From positions 3,348,001 through 3,412,000 of the forward strand of contig BCHX01000007.1 in assembly GCA_001599755.1 (NCBI GenBank): a stretch of 64,000 nucleotides of DNA, written 5' to 3'. Each line of letters starts with the position of its first letter. Positions within the stretch are counted from its first letter, which is position 1. Under the pieces are notes generated by a model. The model was not told where the DNA came from, did not search any database, and saw only the letters and a program-made list of their open reading frames with translations. A program made the position numbers and the translations under genes. Origin of the DNA: Gliomastix tumulicola (lineage: Eukaryota; Ascomycota; Sordariomycetes; Hypocreales; Bionectriaceae). This document shows positions 43,998 through 57,082 of the stretch, piece by piece.

Positions 43998-44162
43998 TGG
44001 AACGAGAGAGAATCATCTTTGGCCGCGACAGGATAAGACGTGTTCAACAAGTCTCTTCGGCAGGCATGTCGTGAGTTCTATTAGAAATAGGAAATCTCCT
44101 TGATACCTGTGAGAAATCGAAGAAATGGGAGTCTAAGAAAAGCCACTGCGCGTGTTTAGCTG

Positions 44163-47100
44163 TCAAGAGGCGGTCTGTGCCATGATTGGCCCCAGAGCCT
44201 CGACGACTGTGCCGGATTTGGCGGTGATTTCCATCGTCACCCATATACCAACACACTCTTGTCCCTCGTAGGACATAGATTCTTCCCTTCCTCGCCCAGA
44301 TCCATCAGAGGCCTCGCCATTACCGGATAGTCCGTAGACTTCAAAGTCTTCAATCGGCCTTGGGCCGCTAACCGAAGCAGTCGACATGAAGTCCTGGGCT
44401 CGATGGTGGCTTGTGTTGAACTTCAGTATCAAAGGAAGAGTAAAAGTTAGCCCCTGTTAGTAATAGAGAGACGGGAGGGAAGGCTATGGGAAATGGCGCA
44501 ATCCTAATTTACTTACCCTGACTGCATGCTCATCTCCCCATATCGCAACGGCCATCTCGGATAGTACCTCGCCCTCCTCTAAGGCGAGGCCATGCACTTC
44601 ACCGTCGCAGTGACCCATGTTTCTTGATATTCTGCCTCCGTCGTACTCGAAAACGAGGCCCCCTAGCCGGGTACCATTAAAGATGACAAGTATCTTTGAT
44701 ACGCTTACTTTCTGCCCGGTATCATCGTCCACCGTATCCCAAAAAAGCTTCCCGGGGAAGCGAGAATTAGGCCAGATGGTTATCATGTTATGCAAGTGAA
44801 GGATGGCGTTCGGGCGAGATTCCGTAGGTCGCGTCCGTATCTGAACATAGTCGATCTCATGGTTGAAGGCCCATATAAGACCACTCTAATGTCAAAGGTT
44901 AGCGACCATTAAGGAAGCTAGAAGGTAGTAAGTTGACTTACAAGCTCTTCATAAATATTCTCGTAGAAGGAATACGTCAGAAGCTGGGCTTTCTCTAACA
45001 GGCATACCTCCAGGTGCTTCTGTTCAGAGCCGGCTCTTTCAATCCTGATTCCTGCGATTCTCCCCGCGTTTTCTCTCTGTATGTTGGCTGCGTTATGGGG
45101 AGTCTCTTGCGTCTGCCAGAAGGTAAGGCCCGTGACTCTGTCCCAAGGCTCGAATTCCAAGGTCTCTAGTTCCTCCTCATACCACTGCCCAATGTAGACC
45201 GGCGGCGCAGTGGAGAAGTACTCTAGACGGAGGCCAGAAATGTGAGTGCTGTACCGTGTCTTGCCGGGCTTTCCGCATGATAATGCAATTCTCCTTACAC
45301 CAGAGAGGCTGGCGGTGGTGTAGCACTTTACTGATGGCGATCGCGGTGATTTCTTGACCAGATCACGAGCAAGAGGGACGTCGTATTCTGGGACCGCTGG
45401 TGTCAACTCCTGCTCATTTCGACTGGGAATTGTCTGAACAGCCAGAGAGAGCATATAACCCGTAGAGAACTAGATCTATTATAAGCATAATGCCAATTAG
45501 GTGTATCGGTGCAACAAACCTGAATTTGGGCAATGCATCCAGTGATCATTGCTGTCTTCTCTGAACCTAGAGCATGAATCCAGGGACCCAATTGCCTTGA
45601 CTTTAGAGAGGGGGAAAACACTAGGCTCCTGCCCTTGTTCGTCGTCATCTTCGAGAAGCTGTCTGTCAGATATCTTCGCCTTGCTGACTTTGATGACCAA
45701 ACCCCACACACAGAGAGACGTAGGAGCCTCACCTTAATGCCACTCACCAGGCTAACTGGATCCTCCTCATCAGATAGCTCGTAGTATACGTCCACGATGC
45801 GCTCCCCGCTTGTTGCATCGATCGCATAGGTCTGCTCGCCGCATGTCCAGCGATTCGCGGCGGTATCTATAATGTCTGTGATACCGTACGCCTCGCTCCT
45901 GTCGTCGATGTAGTGAAATTCAAATCCTCTAATGCAATCTGCTCCGTCATCGTGAAACGCTGTTATTCGAGAGAGCTTAGCGAGCCGTGATCCATCCTCA
46001 TGTCCGAAGTTCATGTCGAGAACAAGGTAGGGTTCCGAAGTCGCTGTACCGTCAGCTGTGTCGAAAATTCCGCCGGTTGCAACTGTATCTGAAGGATAGT
46101 AGAGGTTGGAGGCTTGACAAGGCTCTTCTGGATCTTCATCTTCATCTGCCATCCTCATGACGGTCAATGGTTGGTGTTGGTCAAGTACACTCTCCACAGG
46201 CTGAACAGATACAGCCTTGCATGCCTAGCAGATGTCAGTCATGCTCGTTCCCTCCTAGATGATCGTTCAAGCGCTTACGTCGAATCCAAGTGCAACGCCC
46301 TCTATTTGCCGCCCCAGTTTTGGTCGCAAAGTAGCCATCCCAGCGCCTTGTGGCAGGTTATGGACAGTCCCGGCGACAAGAGTGCGCTCTGCTACTCCCC
46401 GTTCACTGACAATGCATGCGAGGCCAATCACCCCGGCGACGGTTGTGGCCACTTGTATCTTATCCACGCGGGTTTGTGGGCTGATCTGCCATGTAACTTC
46501 AGGGGAATGAGTCAACAAACCGACACGGGCGACCTCCTCCATACGGCCTGTCCTTGTCTGTCTCACCCCTCGCAGACCACAGACAAACCTCGAGCAGTTG
46601 AACGTGATAAAAGAGATTTTGAGGAGCAGAGTCGAACCATCAGCCGCCAATGAGTTCAGCAGGATATAATTCAGCCCGAATAGACGGGATCCAGCTCCAT
46701 CCTGGTATTCAGTCTCCTCTTTATCAATCCGTGCGTGGCCGCGGACAAGGGTCCCGAGCCTGTATCCGCGCGATGACAGCTCAGACTTGAGTTCTTCAGG
46801 GTTTCTCAAGGCAAGCTGCTGGTTGAGGATTGAAATCAAGCAGTCCGTGAGATGATCAAGACACTGCCAGATTCGCCTCCTACTACGGAGACACCCAGTT
46901 CTGGAGGTGTTCATCAGTTCTGCCCTGGCCTGATGGTACAGCGTTCGCCAGTCAATTCTATGACCCGCAGGCGCCGAGTCGATCGTGGCGGTGAGCAGGA
47001 AGCCCATCTCCATATCTTTCGAGAAGCGACTGCGCCAAAACGACTGCGAGAGATCCTGAGGAGCCGTCGACATGGCTATTGATCTAGAGGAGAGTCGTGC

Positions 47101-47864
47101 GTTGCAGAGATCCGAGGAAGACAGGCAGGTGGCAACGCTTGTGATAAGCTCCTGAGATAGCTGTCCAAACAGGTCCTGCGGCTGGGATGGCGAGATAGGC
47201 TGGAGACCGGCGGTGGTGGGAAGGTCTGGGCGAGGCTGCTGGATAACGTGCCGAGGCATGACGAGGTGGTGCGGAACCTCTGGCTCGGCGGAGAGAAAAG
47301 CCCAGTTAACTGGCAAGTTCAACGGATCCCCCCAGAAGCGAGAGGCGCCACCAAAGTCGTGAGCAGGAAAGGTCACCGATCGACGATCTGACGGAAGACA
47401 GTATAGCAGCTCAAAAAGACGTTGGCCGACGATGTTCCCGGATGAAGGAGGGTTGAATGCAGATTCCCCGAGCTTATCCAGAAGAATGTCCCAACAAGCG
47501 TTGTGGAATGCAAATACCCATGATTCGGAGCTATAGCCGAGTGCGTAGCTCGCCAGCTCACCCTCATATTCTAGGTAATAGGTCGATGTCTCATTTTGAG
47601 GAGCCAGAAGATGGAGTTCCCTCAGGAAACCTACTCCAGTCGTCGAAATGAAGTCTTGGCCGTGCATACGGGTCACTGTAATTGAGAGAGAAATACATCA
47701 GCTACCTCCGTATATGGGGTGAAGCCGGGGGGAGCAGGATTGGATGGAAACTTCGTGTGCTCACCTGCTCGTACCTCGCTCTGCCAGTCTAACCGTTGGC
47801 CGACTGGCGGTTCCCCGTGCGGTGGCTTCAGAAGCACACCGCAGAGATTACAGAACCTACGCAT
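44163..47864 (-). CDS. Large F-box protein with N-terminal CxxC motif (DUF7600-like)
   Basis: Seven exons fit in frame: 47765..47864, 46279..47675, 45733..46224, 45520..45648, 44942..45469, 44517..44885 and 44163..44420 (1090 residues). It opens with MRRFCNLCGVLLKPP, a zinc-ribbon-like start known from long fungal F-box proteins. Then come WVFAFHNACWDIL and an F-box at DLFGQLSQELITSVATCLSS. The C-terminal 600 residues form beta-rich blocks such as GVRRIALSCG, GLRLEYF and GLTFW, reminiscent of jacalin-like or WD-free lectin folds. The fourth exon is the least certain: its acceptor is AAG and an in-frame read-through exists. F-box proteins link targets to SCF ubiquitin ligase. The target is unknown. 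Confidence 0.72.
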
Positions 47865-48496
47865 GCTTGCAAGGAGGCGTGCAAAGAAGCGTGCAAGCAA
47901 CTATCTGCTGCGAAAATGGGAGGAGTGAATACATAGATGGTGAGGGTGCAAGACGAAGTTGAGGCGGAGGAGGTTGAAGGGGCATCAACAAAGCAGCGTT
48001 GCAGTTGTATTGTTCAGAGGTCTGAGCGTCACGTGGAGGAGTGAAAGCGCCACAGACCTTACTCGGAGCTCAGACGGCATGCGCCACAGGTAAAACATCT
48101 CAACGCAGTTTTTCATCTCCTTAACCGTGAGAGATCTCAGAACTCTTCGGGCTCCCACTGATTCATCGGGTTTCCGTCTACCAATCAGTATTACTGGATG
48201 GAGCCCCGCATCCTCTCCAACATTGTTGTTGCTGGTACGGCACATTTTACCAGCCAGTGTGGCTGTGCAGGACGCACCCATATTGGTGATGTGGTTCGCT
48301 GCACACCATCCATCCTGCAAGGCATCTGGTTCGCCAGGATTGCAGATGCACCGCCACACCAACGGCATCAGCATCCATCACGCGCAACATTCTGGAGACG
48401 CGCGCGGGGCAGCTCTTTAATCATTCACGACATCAACGCCGCGGTCTCTTTTTCATCACCGCCTATCCGTCCTATCAGCCACAATCTCCCATCGCC
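47865..48496. promoter_or_regulatory. Divergent promoter region of the F-box and HET genes
   Basis: 632 bases between opposite starts at 47864 and 48497. No gene is recognised. A pyrimidine-rich leader (48440-48495) precedes the HET gene. Confidence 0.4.
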
Positions 48497-51083
48497 ATGG
48501 CGTCGTATGTGCCTCCGACGGGCGTTCTCTACTCAGCTCTGCTAGAAGGTCCTGCGGTCGAGATCCGGCTTGTCGCCGTGCAGCCGGGGCGATGGTCGGA
48601 CGAGATACGCTGCGACCTCTTCCACACGCCTCTCGTCGAAGATTGTCATCCCCCTTATCGAGCTCTCTCCTACGCCTGGGGCCTGCCGAGCCGCGCATCA
48701 CCACACGTCACGGTCAATGGTCTCGATGTCGCAGTGACGGCCAACCTGGAGCTGGCATTGAGATACCTGCGAAAGGAGTCCGAAACAGTGATGCTCTGGG
48801 TCGACGCGATTGTAATCCTGCTCAGCATCGCAGTCTCGGTCGGGTTCACCAGCTAATCATTTCATGGCGCAGTGCATCAACCAGCGCGATGTGCGCGAAC
48901 GCTCCTTTCAGGTCTCGCAGATGAGCAATATCTATGGCGAGGCCGCAGAAGTCCTCATCTTCCTCGGCGATGAGCTGCAGTCCAGTCGGCGACATCCCGC
49001 CAGTCGAGCCCAGCGGCCTGTGGTGGCTTTCAAAGGCGACAGCACAGATGAGTCGCTGCTGCTGCTGCCTACCCTCGCCAGATGGTCCTCGGCCGCCCAG
49101 CAGCAACGGCCGATCCAGGCCATCGATATCTTCTGCCTCGTGAAGCTCCTGTCGCAGCCTCTCAGCCCCGCCTCAAGCAGCAGACTCGAAGCCCTGTCGA
49201 ACACGTCGAGACAGCACGTCACACTGCTGTTTGATGCATTGCGACGCATGCTCACGGTGCGCTGGTGGTCGCGCATCTGGGTTGTGCAGGAGGCCATCAT
49301 GGCCAAGAGCCTGACCGTCATGTACGGGAATGTCTCCATGCCATGGACAGTGCTACTGGAGGCGGCATCGATCCATTCACAGCGAGACGCGACAGAGTAC
49401 CCGGACTTCGTCTCCCGGGACGACCTCAAAGTCTTTGGCCTGTTTTCCCGCATCCTCGACCTCGATCACTTCCGTATGGGATGGAAAGAGAATGGCGCCG
49501 GCAGCCTGCTCTCGCTCTTGAGACACTTCAGCAGTCGAGAAGCATCCGACAACCGCGACAAGATCTACGCGCTGCTGGGACTATCCAACGCAGCCGACGT
49601 CGTCCAGCCTGATTACAGCCTGGACGACAGAGAGGCGTACATCATGACGACCTTCAAAGTGCTCAAGCTGGAGCAGTCCTTGTCTGCGTGGAGCGGGAAT
49701 ATGGGACGCAAAAACAAGCAAGATCTGCCGTCTTGGGTGCCGGACTGGAGCTGGACAATGGACGAGCATGATCTTAAGCGAGCCGCCTGGGCGGACCATT
49801 ACATCGCCTGCGGCGAGATCCCGCGCCTCAAATTCCGGGAACGTACAAAGGCCATATACGACGCGGAGCTCTCGGACGATCCGACCTTGCTCCTCGACGC
49901 GCTGCAACACGGTCCGGCCTCCGTTGGAGAATCGATGAGAATTAAGATGACTGACCTAGCTGCGTCCCTCAGATCGTCCGAGCCCCCCGACGATCGTCTC
50001 CCGCAAGTCATGTCATCGTCATTGAGGCAGTGCAAATTAGCATGGCCAGCCTTAGCCTCAGTTTGCAACGAGCTGTTCGAGCTGTGCCATTCGGATGGCA
50101 AGCTCAAGTCCAAGTCCTTCACCATCACGCTCAACCCCTCGTTGGGAGACGAGGTGCTGGAAGGAGGGCTGAGACTGAAAGGAAAAGTCGTGACACGGGC
50201 TTATGAGGTGATGCAACCGCTATACTCGGCATCCAATCTGCAGATTGCGAAGGAGACGATCAAGACCTGGTTCGAGAGGTTCAAGGATTTCATCCTAGAC
50301 CAAAGCCCAGGCAAAAGGGAGCTCTTGGCGTTCGCCATGGCCCTGACATCTGGATTGCAGATGGAGGCAGCAGGTCCGGTCGCGATAAGATCCGACAAGG
50401 GGGATCAACTGGTGCACTGGCTGCAAGCCGTTGTCCTGGAGCAGCAGCCTGTGCCCAACGCCCCGGTCGTGATTGACACCACCCTCCGCCTCTGGGACTC
50501 ATTCACTAGAGCAATGAGGATCTCGACCGCCAACAGAGCCATGTTCTTCGCATCCGGCCAGCAAGTAGGACTGGGCCCAGCCTCGATGGCGGTCGGGGAC
50601 GCGATCTGGATTCTCCCGGGGGGGAGAATGCCATTCGTTCTTCGCCCCTCTGTCTCTCGAGAGCAGGACAACGAAGGGTCATCCGGTGGAGTATTCAGCA
50701 TGATCGGGGACTGCTATCTGCATGGTGTGATGAATGGGGAGCTAGGTCCACTGACAACATGTGGGAAGCTCCTGAGCGCCATCTTCAACGTGGCACGACA
50801 GAACATGCAACGTGATTGGGAGGCACGGGTGAAAGAAGTCAGTCCCGTTCTTTCACTGCTCAACGAGTCAGACGAGTGGGAGCGGTTCTTGACAGACAGG
50901 CCAGTGGACAGGGACACTTGGCAGAAAGTCGAAGCGACGCTCTTGCCCTTCCAGAGAAGCAGAATCGAGGATCAACTAAGTCAGATGCGCGACTTGGTGA
51001 AAGATTGGGCCGAGTTCAAAAAGTGCGAGAGTCTGGATAATTTCGACTCCAACGCTCCAGAATCTATCGTCTACTTGGTTTGA
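48497..51083 (+). CDS. HET-domain protein
   Basis: Exons 48497..48811 and 48873..51083 give 841 residues. The HET domain (heterokaryon incompatibility, TIR-like fold) shows PPYRALSYAWG near residue 54, VTANLELALRYLR, WVDAICINQRD created by the splice, and RWWSRIWVVQEAIMA. The middle (ASDNRDKIYALLGLS, PDYSL) is the usual HET-protein continuation. Without removal of the 61-base intron the frame ends at VGFTS. The C-terminal half is long and without a recognised domain apart from the GDAIWILPGGRMPFVLRP block common to this class. The role is inferred as self/non-self recognition or stress-induced death. Confidence 0.92.
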
Positions 51084-52687
51084 ACCCCCGTCTGAGAAGG
51101 ATGGGCCATGGCGTCAAGGATGGCACCGCCACTCCATCTTGATTATCCACAGCGATGGATGGGAGCCATTGTATTATTAATCGATGAAGTATAGTCACCG
51201 CTACACCCCTGATCTGACCGTGCTATCGGGGAACGTAGCAAGCAAGCACAGTGGCCCTGTCAAAGGGGATGTCCTCCTCCCGACTGATCAGGGAATTTCG
51301 AACGAAGCGTATATGCAGAGTCATGTATCTTGCATACACCCTTGTCCGTGCTTCCGAAATGCATGTAGAAACCTGCATGGAACGGTCGAGAACTGAGGGA
51401 TATATGTAGACAGCAAGGCGTATCACACACAAAAACGAAAGCGAGCCGGGACGATGAGGCGGCTTCCTTTCCGCCGCAAGTGCCAAGCTGGCGGTGATAT
51501 ATGCCAAGTCGAGCCAAGCAACGTAAAAGTCATAAATGACATGGCTTAAAAGAGCCAAGTCCCCAATCCAGCATAGATCGCCGAATCTCACCGTCAGTTT
51601 AAGCTTCGGGGTCTAGAAAATGCTCCGGCCAAGGAGAACGTTTATCTATTCCATGGACGTTCTCTTTCTTTCGGGTCGTGAATACGCTGTATGTAGACTG
51701 TCCTCCCTCTGGATAGAAAATCAAGACGAGAGTGTCCCAGACGGTAAAAGCCATTGGTCCATCAGAATCATCCCATCCGTTGGATCAACCAGTGGGTATC
51801 ATTTCTGTATCAACGCCACTTGCGTCGGCGTGAACTCGGTGACGTCTTGACGCCGATGACACCATCCCCTTGCCCATCCCCGTTGGACAGGATGGGACGT
51901 CACGAGGTCCAGGCAGCAGGAATTGGAACACCGTACACAGGGGCAAAACAAGGACGATCCTCTCGAGAAGATTTCCCGCAGCAAAGAGAAGAAAAAACAT
52001 GCTCCTAAAAGTCCCGACATGTGGACTGACACCATGCTCTTGGCAGCCCACTCGCTCATGCAGTGAGGCTATAGTGAACGCCCTTCCTGCAGCTACGAAT
52101 GAGCCTCTAGTTAGCTCCGGTGCCTCTAGCCGCCCGGGCTAGCGAGAAAGCCCGAGAATACCTTATTCCACTCGCACAGAAACGTGGGCTTGTTGGTGCC
52201 AAGATGTCCGGTCAAAGCTTGGCATGGCCCCGTTGAAAATCTTTCCTTCATTACCGTCATAATATCTAGCTTCCTCCAGCATGCTCGCGATCTTCATCGA
52301 GAAGTGGGGGAGAGCCAGCGCTGGCCACGGACGGTGATACAGCCAGACATCCTGATGACTTTTACGAGCACAGGGGGCGGCCGTGTGAGCGAAATACCCC
52401 TCACGCCAAGTCGTCCCCAGGTATGCACTCCAGTCTTGTTCTCGTCCGGTCTGTGGAGGAGGCAGATCGATTCCGAGACCTGGGGGATTGTTGAGGAGGG
52501 GGTTGGGACGGATCCGACGTGCGTAGCTGTATGTATATATTGGCTGGCCCCCGGATTGTGCTAGGTTAAGCCGTAGATTCTACTCTCGACGAGCACGGGC
52601 GAGCGAGGTTCTGACTTCTTTCTTTTGAATCCGCAACCGTCGAGTCTCTGTCGAGTCTCTACCTGTCCTCCTTCTGGACCTTCCAAC
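51084..52687. other. 1.6-kb intergenic stretch
   Basis: 3' end of the HET gene and promoter of the MFS gene. Open frames are short and without motifs. A pyrimidine-rich leader lies just before 52688. Nothing else is recognised. Confidence 0.4.
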
Positions 52688-54350
52688 ATGTCCTCCAACG
52701 AGAAGGCCGGGGAGACGTCTCCCAACGTCATCCACAACGACACTGCACCTCCTGCTGGCACCGAGGCGGCCCCTGAGGGAACGTACCCCCTCGAGGAAAT
52801 CCCTTCCACCACGATCGAGAAGGTCGACATCGTTGCCGACATCAACCATGTCCAGAGTCTCGGCATCCCCGAGTGGGAGGCGCTCCAGAAGAAGATCACC
52901 CGCCGGCTGGACATGACGCTGCTCCCCCAGCTCTGGGTCCTGTACATGTTCAACTACCTCAACCGAGTCAACATCGCCCAGGCCCGACTCAACACGTTCA
53001 ACGAGGATCTGAACCTCAAGGACGGAGATTACCAGGTAAGTCCCGTACCGACGCGTCATAACATAACGAGGGTATCGGCTAATCATTCGACCGCAGACCG
53101 CCGTGGCGATCCTGACTGTTGGCTACATGCTGGCCCAGCTGCCGTCCAACATGATGATCACCCGTGTCCGCCCGGCTCTGTATCTTCCCATTGCTGCCCT
53201 TGTGTGGTCGGCCATCTCGGCTGCCACTGCAGGATGCACCAGTGCAGGTGGCCTCTTTGCCGTCCAGTTCATCTTGGGTATCGTCGAGGCGCCGCTCTTC
53301 CCTGGTGTATGTCAGACCCCTGCCATTCATCCATCGGATATACCTTACTGACTGATAACCTAGGCCGTCTTCTTGATGTCCTGCTGGTACACCCGAAGCG
53401 AACTCGCTCTCCGCACTGCGCTGCTCTACTCTGGTCTTGTCCTAGCCCAGGCCTTTTCCGGGCTGATTGCCGCAGGCGTCTTCGCCGGGCTTGACGGCGC
53501 CATGGGTCTGGCTGGCTGGAAGTGGCTCTTCATCCTCGAGGGTGCTGGCAGCGCTTTCTTCGCCCTGACAGCCTTCTTCGTCCTCCCCAACTACCCGCAC
53601 TCGCAGAACGGCAGCGCCATGTGGTCTATGACCGAGGACATGCGCAAGATCGCCGTCGCTCGTATCCTCGACGACCGGGTCGAGAAGTCGTCCGAGTCGT
53701 CCGTGTGGCACGGTCTCAAGTTGGCCGTTACCGACGTCAAGACGTTCATCTTCATCTTCATGAACATCTTCATCACGTCCTCGTACGGCTTCAACAACTT
53801 CTTCCCGACCATGGTCGCCGGCTTCAACATGGGCTCCAACACCATCTCCCTGCTCCTGACCGCCCCTCCGTATGTCCTCGGAACGGCCGTGTCCTTCTTC
53901 GTCGCGTGGAACTCCGACCGCAAGCGCGAACGTGGCTTCCACATCATCATCAACCTCTGCTGCTCCATCACCGGCTTCATCATCACCGTCGCCACAGCCA
54001 ACACCGCCGCCCGATATGCCTCTGCATTCCTCTATGCCTCAGGCAGCTTCTCGGCCAACGCGCTCGTCTACACCTGGGCCGTGTCGACGCTGGGTCAGAC
54101 ACCGGAGAAGCGAGCTGCTGGCGGTGCGATCGTGAACATCTGCGGACATATCGGCAACGTCATCTCGCCGTACTTCTTCCCTGATAAGGACGCGCCTCGA
54201 TACACCATGGCGATGATTCTGCAGATTGTCTTTGCCGGCCTGGCGCTGACGATGGCGGGTATCTCTAAGCTCTACCTCACGAGGCAGAACAAGAAGCTAC
54301 GCGAGGCCGCTGATCTTCTAGGCAAGGACTACAACCCGTTCACGACTTGA
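52688..54350 (+). CDS. MFS transporter, Dal5 (allantoate/nicotinate permease) type
   Basis: Exons 52688..53035, 53097..53306 and 53364..54350 give 514 residues with twelve membrane segments. The anion:cation symporter type is shown by RRLDMTLLPQLWVLYMFNYLNRVNIAQA, then LPSNMMITRVRPALYLP, FILGIVEAPLFPG and the WKWLFILEG block. The last cytoplasmic tail is short (LREAADLLGKDYNPFTT). The family carries allantoate, ureidosuccinate, nicotinate, pantothenate or similar organic acids with protons. The exact substrate is not predictable from this sequence. Confidence 0.92.
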
Positions 54351-54541
54351 TGCTGGAATGTTCATGGTATAAAAATGATTTATAGGAGGCACGGTGTATT
54401 GGCGCTGAAGACCTGGCGAGTACCTTTTGGTATATGATGTCGCGGTCGAGGCATGCCCAACAGCGATTTGCCGGATTGTTCAGGCAGATATGCTAATAAA
54501 TAGTACCCTATGACGGGCGAACAAATCATTTCCGACTCCCA

Positions 54542-54559
54542 CCCCCCCCCCCCCCCCCC
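54542..54559. repeat. C18 homopolymer
   Basis: Eighteen consecutive C between the MFS and F-box genes, which converge here. Length in the assembly may be inexact. Confidence 0.9.
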
Positions 54560-54614
54560 TTGTGCAGATGCTCTCCATGAATTCGTAGCCATCATCGATG
54601 CGTTCGTAAGATCA

Positions 54615-55604
54615 TCACGACCGCCTCGCTGCCTCCTTCTCGCGCCTTTCCTTCTCCGCCCTCTCCAGCACCCATCGCAGATCCGCAAAGTGCTGATCCT
54701 CCGGCTGATACCGCCACCGCTCCTCTGATTTACTCCAGCCCCGATTGGGGAGGTACGTCTGCAGGCCATAGTAGGTGTCCCGGTGCAGAGGAAACTCGTA
54801 GCTCGGAGGACCGACGCGTGCACAAAACGCGTCCGTCTCCGCCGCAACATCCTCATCGGTGAGGTCGAAGGTGGGTGGCTTATCTTTATCCCGGGGTGAG
54901 TACCGACGGATACTAAAGACGGTTGTTTTCAGATGTCGTTGAAGGATCAGCAGATGCCACAGCGGCGATGTCACAGCCCGTCGTACAACCGCGGCGTGCT
55001 TCTCTATTAGAACCGTGTTCCAGTCGGTGTTCTGACCGCGCGGGATCATGGGGATGGGTTCCCGGCGCGCAATAGATGTCTCGGTCCAGTGGGCGAGATC
55101 GACGAGCTGGCAGAGGTTGTTCCAGGCCAAGACGCAAGTCAAGCAGGAGCAAAGGAGATCGGGATCGTGTGAAGGGATGTGGGCGTACGGCCTGCGGTGC
55201 AAAGAAAGCTGTCTCTGGCGATGAGCGTCGAGCAGCGCCGCACGATACACCGGGTCGACGTCCTCGAGCAGGACCGGGCGAGGGAAACACCGGGCAAGCG
55301 CGGGATACCGATACGCGGCAATAGCTCGAGCCAGCGCCCCATCGTGATGCTCGGTGAAGATCTGGCCGGACTTGCACGTCTGCTGGAATCGAAAGATGTC
55401 GGAGGGTCGCAGAAAGGAGAGGATGTAGAGGAGCAGCTCCGGGGAGAGCGAGAGGAGATGCGGTTTCGCGGCCTCCCTGCGTGTCTTGCGGTCCAGTTTG
55501 CGCTTCAGGCGGCTGGTCTTCCGGGACTTTAGGGCGAGCGGCTCGGTATTGTCTACCAGGGCCTCGTCGTCGGAGCTTTGTGCGTTTTCGGGCGGCGGTT
55601 TCAT
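54615..55604 (-). CDS. F-box protein, 329 residues
   Basis: An intronless frame. After a charged, Lys/Arg-rich N-terminus comes the F-box LLSLSPELLLYILSFLRPSDIFRFQQTCKS. The rest holds SCLTCVLAWNNLCQLVDLAHW and a C-terminal coiled, Glu/Arg-rich end (LERAEKERREKEAARRS). This matches a fungal F-box family with fixed DIPMIPRGQ-like (here PIPMIPRGQNTDWN) motifs. It is probably an SCF adaptor; the substrate is unknown. An in-frame ATG further upstream (about 55736) would add a Ser/Thr-rich leader, so the start is not certain. Confidence 0.82.
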   Translation of the reverse strand: MKPPPENAQSSDDEALVDNTEPLALKSRKTSRLKRKLDRKTRREAAKPHLLSLSPELLLYILSFLRPSDIFRFQQTCKSGQIFTEHHDGALARAIAAYRYPALARCFPRPVLLEDVDPVYRAALLDAHRQRQLSLHRRPYAHIPSHDPDLLCSCLTCVLAWNNLCQLVDLAHWTETSIARREPIPMIPRGQNTDWNTVLIEKHAAVVRRAVTSPLWHLLILQRHLKTTVFSIRRYSPRDKDKPPTFDLTDEDVAAETDAFCARVGPPSYEFPLHRDTYYGLQTYLPNRGWSKSEERWRYQPEDQHFADLRWVLERAEKERREKEAARRS

Positions 55605-57082
55605 GGTGCTTGAGGTTCGCGGTGATGTGGCGAATGCAAAGAAAAGTCGGCCTGAAGATGTTGAGATGGCTGGAAGTTGTCCACTGAAATGTCCAGTGCT
55701 GATGGTGGGGCATCTGATACCCCGCAGTGCTGTCATCGCGGTTGGGTGACAAAATAAAGACACATTGAAAGACTTTGTACACGGCATCTAAAGGGCTTCA
55801 CTATTGAAATTAAATACAAAGGCGGCCAGATAAACGGCTGTTGAGTTCCAGTATCATTTTATTCAGTTCAAAAGATATCTTGAAACACCCGAGATCACAG
55901 TGAGTGATCACGTCTCGTCCCGCGCGAATAATAATTGAAGGTACCCGATACCGCGGCTTTTCGTCAACCGTGCACCTCTTCCCTGCCTCCCACCTCGGAT
56001 TTTTATCATGAACACTCGTGCATGCTATCCGAGCCAATCGTCACAAAGCTGGCATATACCCGTGTCAAGTTCCAGGCAACCCGTCCTATTGTCCACCTCT
56101 CCATATTACTCATGCCAAATATGTCGGTCTCGTCACGTCAAGGCCGAGCTAGTCGTCGACTCCCCGGACCGGTGAATTGCCCGAGTGCAGTAGCCCAGCA
56201 CACACCGATACAGTGGATGCTCCCTTGTAGTTACCACCAACTTCCAGAGTCTTACTCAGACACCGCTCAGCTACTGTAGCTTGGGACCAACCGAGGAGGT
56301 GCGTTCACAGGAGACCAGCTGATGCATATGGTTACGCATATATCAACTGCTCCCAAAGCAGAAAACAGTAGTGATTCACCACGGTCTGCCTTGCCATCGA
56401 TAATTCAATATACGCGTAATAAAACGCATCGATCTTCTCGGAAGTCGGGCTTGTTTGACGGATCTCGACTTACGTACCAGCTTCGGAGGTCGCTCCCCCA
56501 GACCCTGTTTCTCCCACCAAGCTTCACTCTTGCTCGGTCCCGAGCCTCAAATAAAACGACGCCAAGGACATAAACTCCTCTCATAAGGTTAAAAATGCCC
56601 CGAAATCAAATGATGAGAAGCAGAGCCCTTTGTCCAGTTTGGCCTGTTTCGTGTGCTGTTTGACCCACTCCAGTTACAGGCCTGCATATAACTGTTTCAT
56701 GTGGCAGCTCGGCGGTAAATTCCCCTGATGTTCTGCCATGGATCCCTAGAACCCGACCACTGGCACGTGCTGTACGAGCGCTGTGGCTAACATGAGACGA
56801 AGTCCCTGGCCCTGCAGCTGCACAGGCGAGGCGCAGGTTCAAACCGCCCCCAACGTCCACGTTAACGACTCGCAGGCAAGGCAGTCTGCATGCAAGCAGC
56901 TGCAATGGGGGAGCTCCTGGGCGGTTACAAGCATGTCATCTTGACTGTTTCATATTATATAGCCCCTAAAAAGTGATCCCCTACAAGATATAAATGCTTG
57001 CCTTCCTGTGGCGGTGCTCTCTACATGTGTCTCCCGGCCATGCGCTGACAAGTTACCCCAGATTCGCCGGCCGAGTCTCGCC
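55605..57082. other. 1.5-kb intergenic stretch
   Basis: Promoters of the F-box gene (left) and of the membrane-protein gene (right). TATATAG-like sequence at 56957-56963 may be the right-hand TATA box. No further gene or repeat is recognised. Confidence 0.35.
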
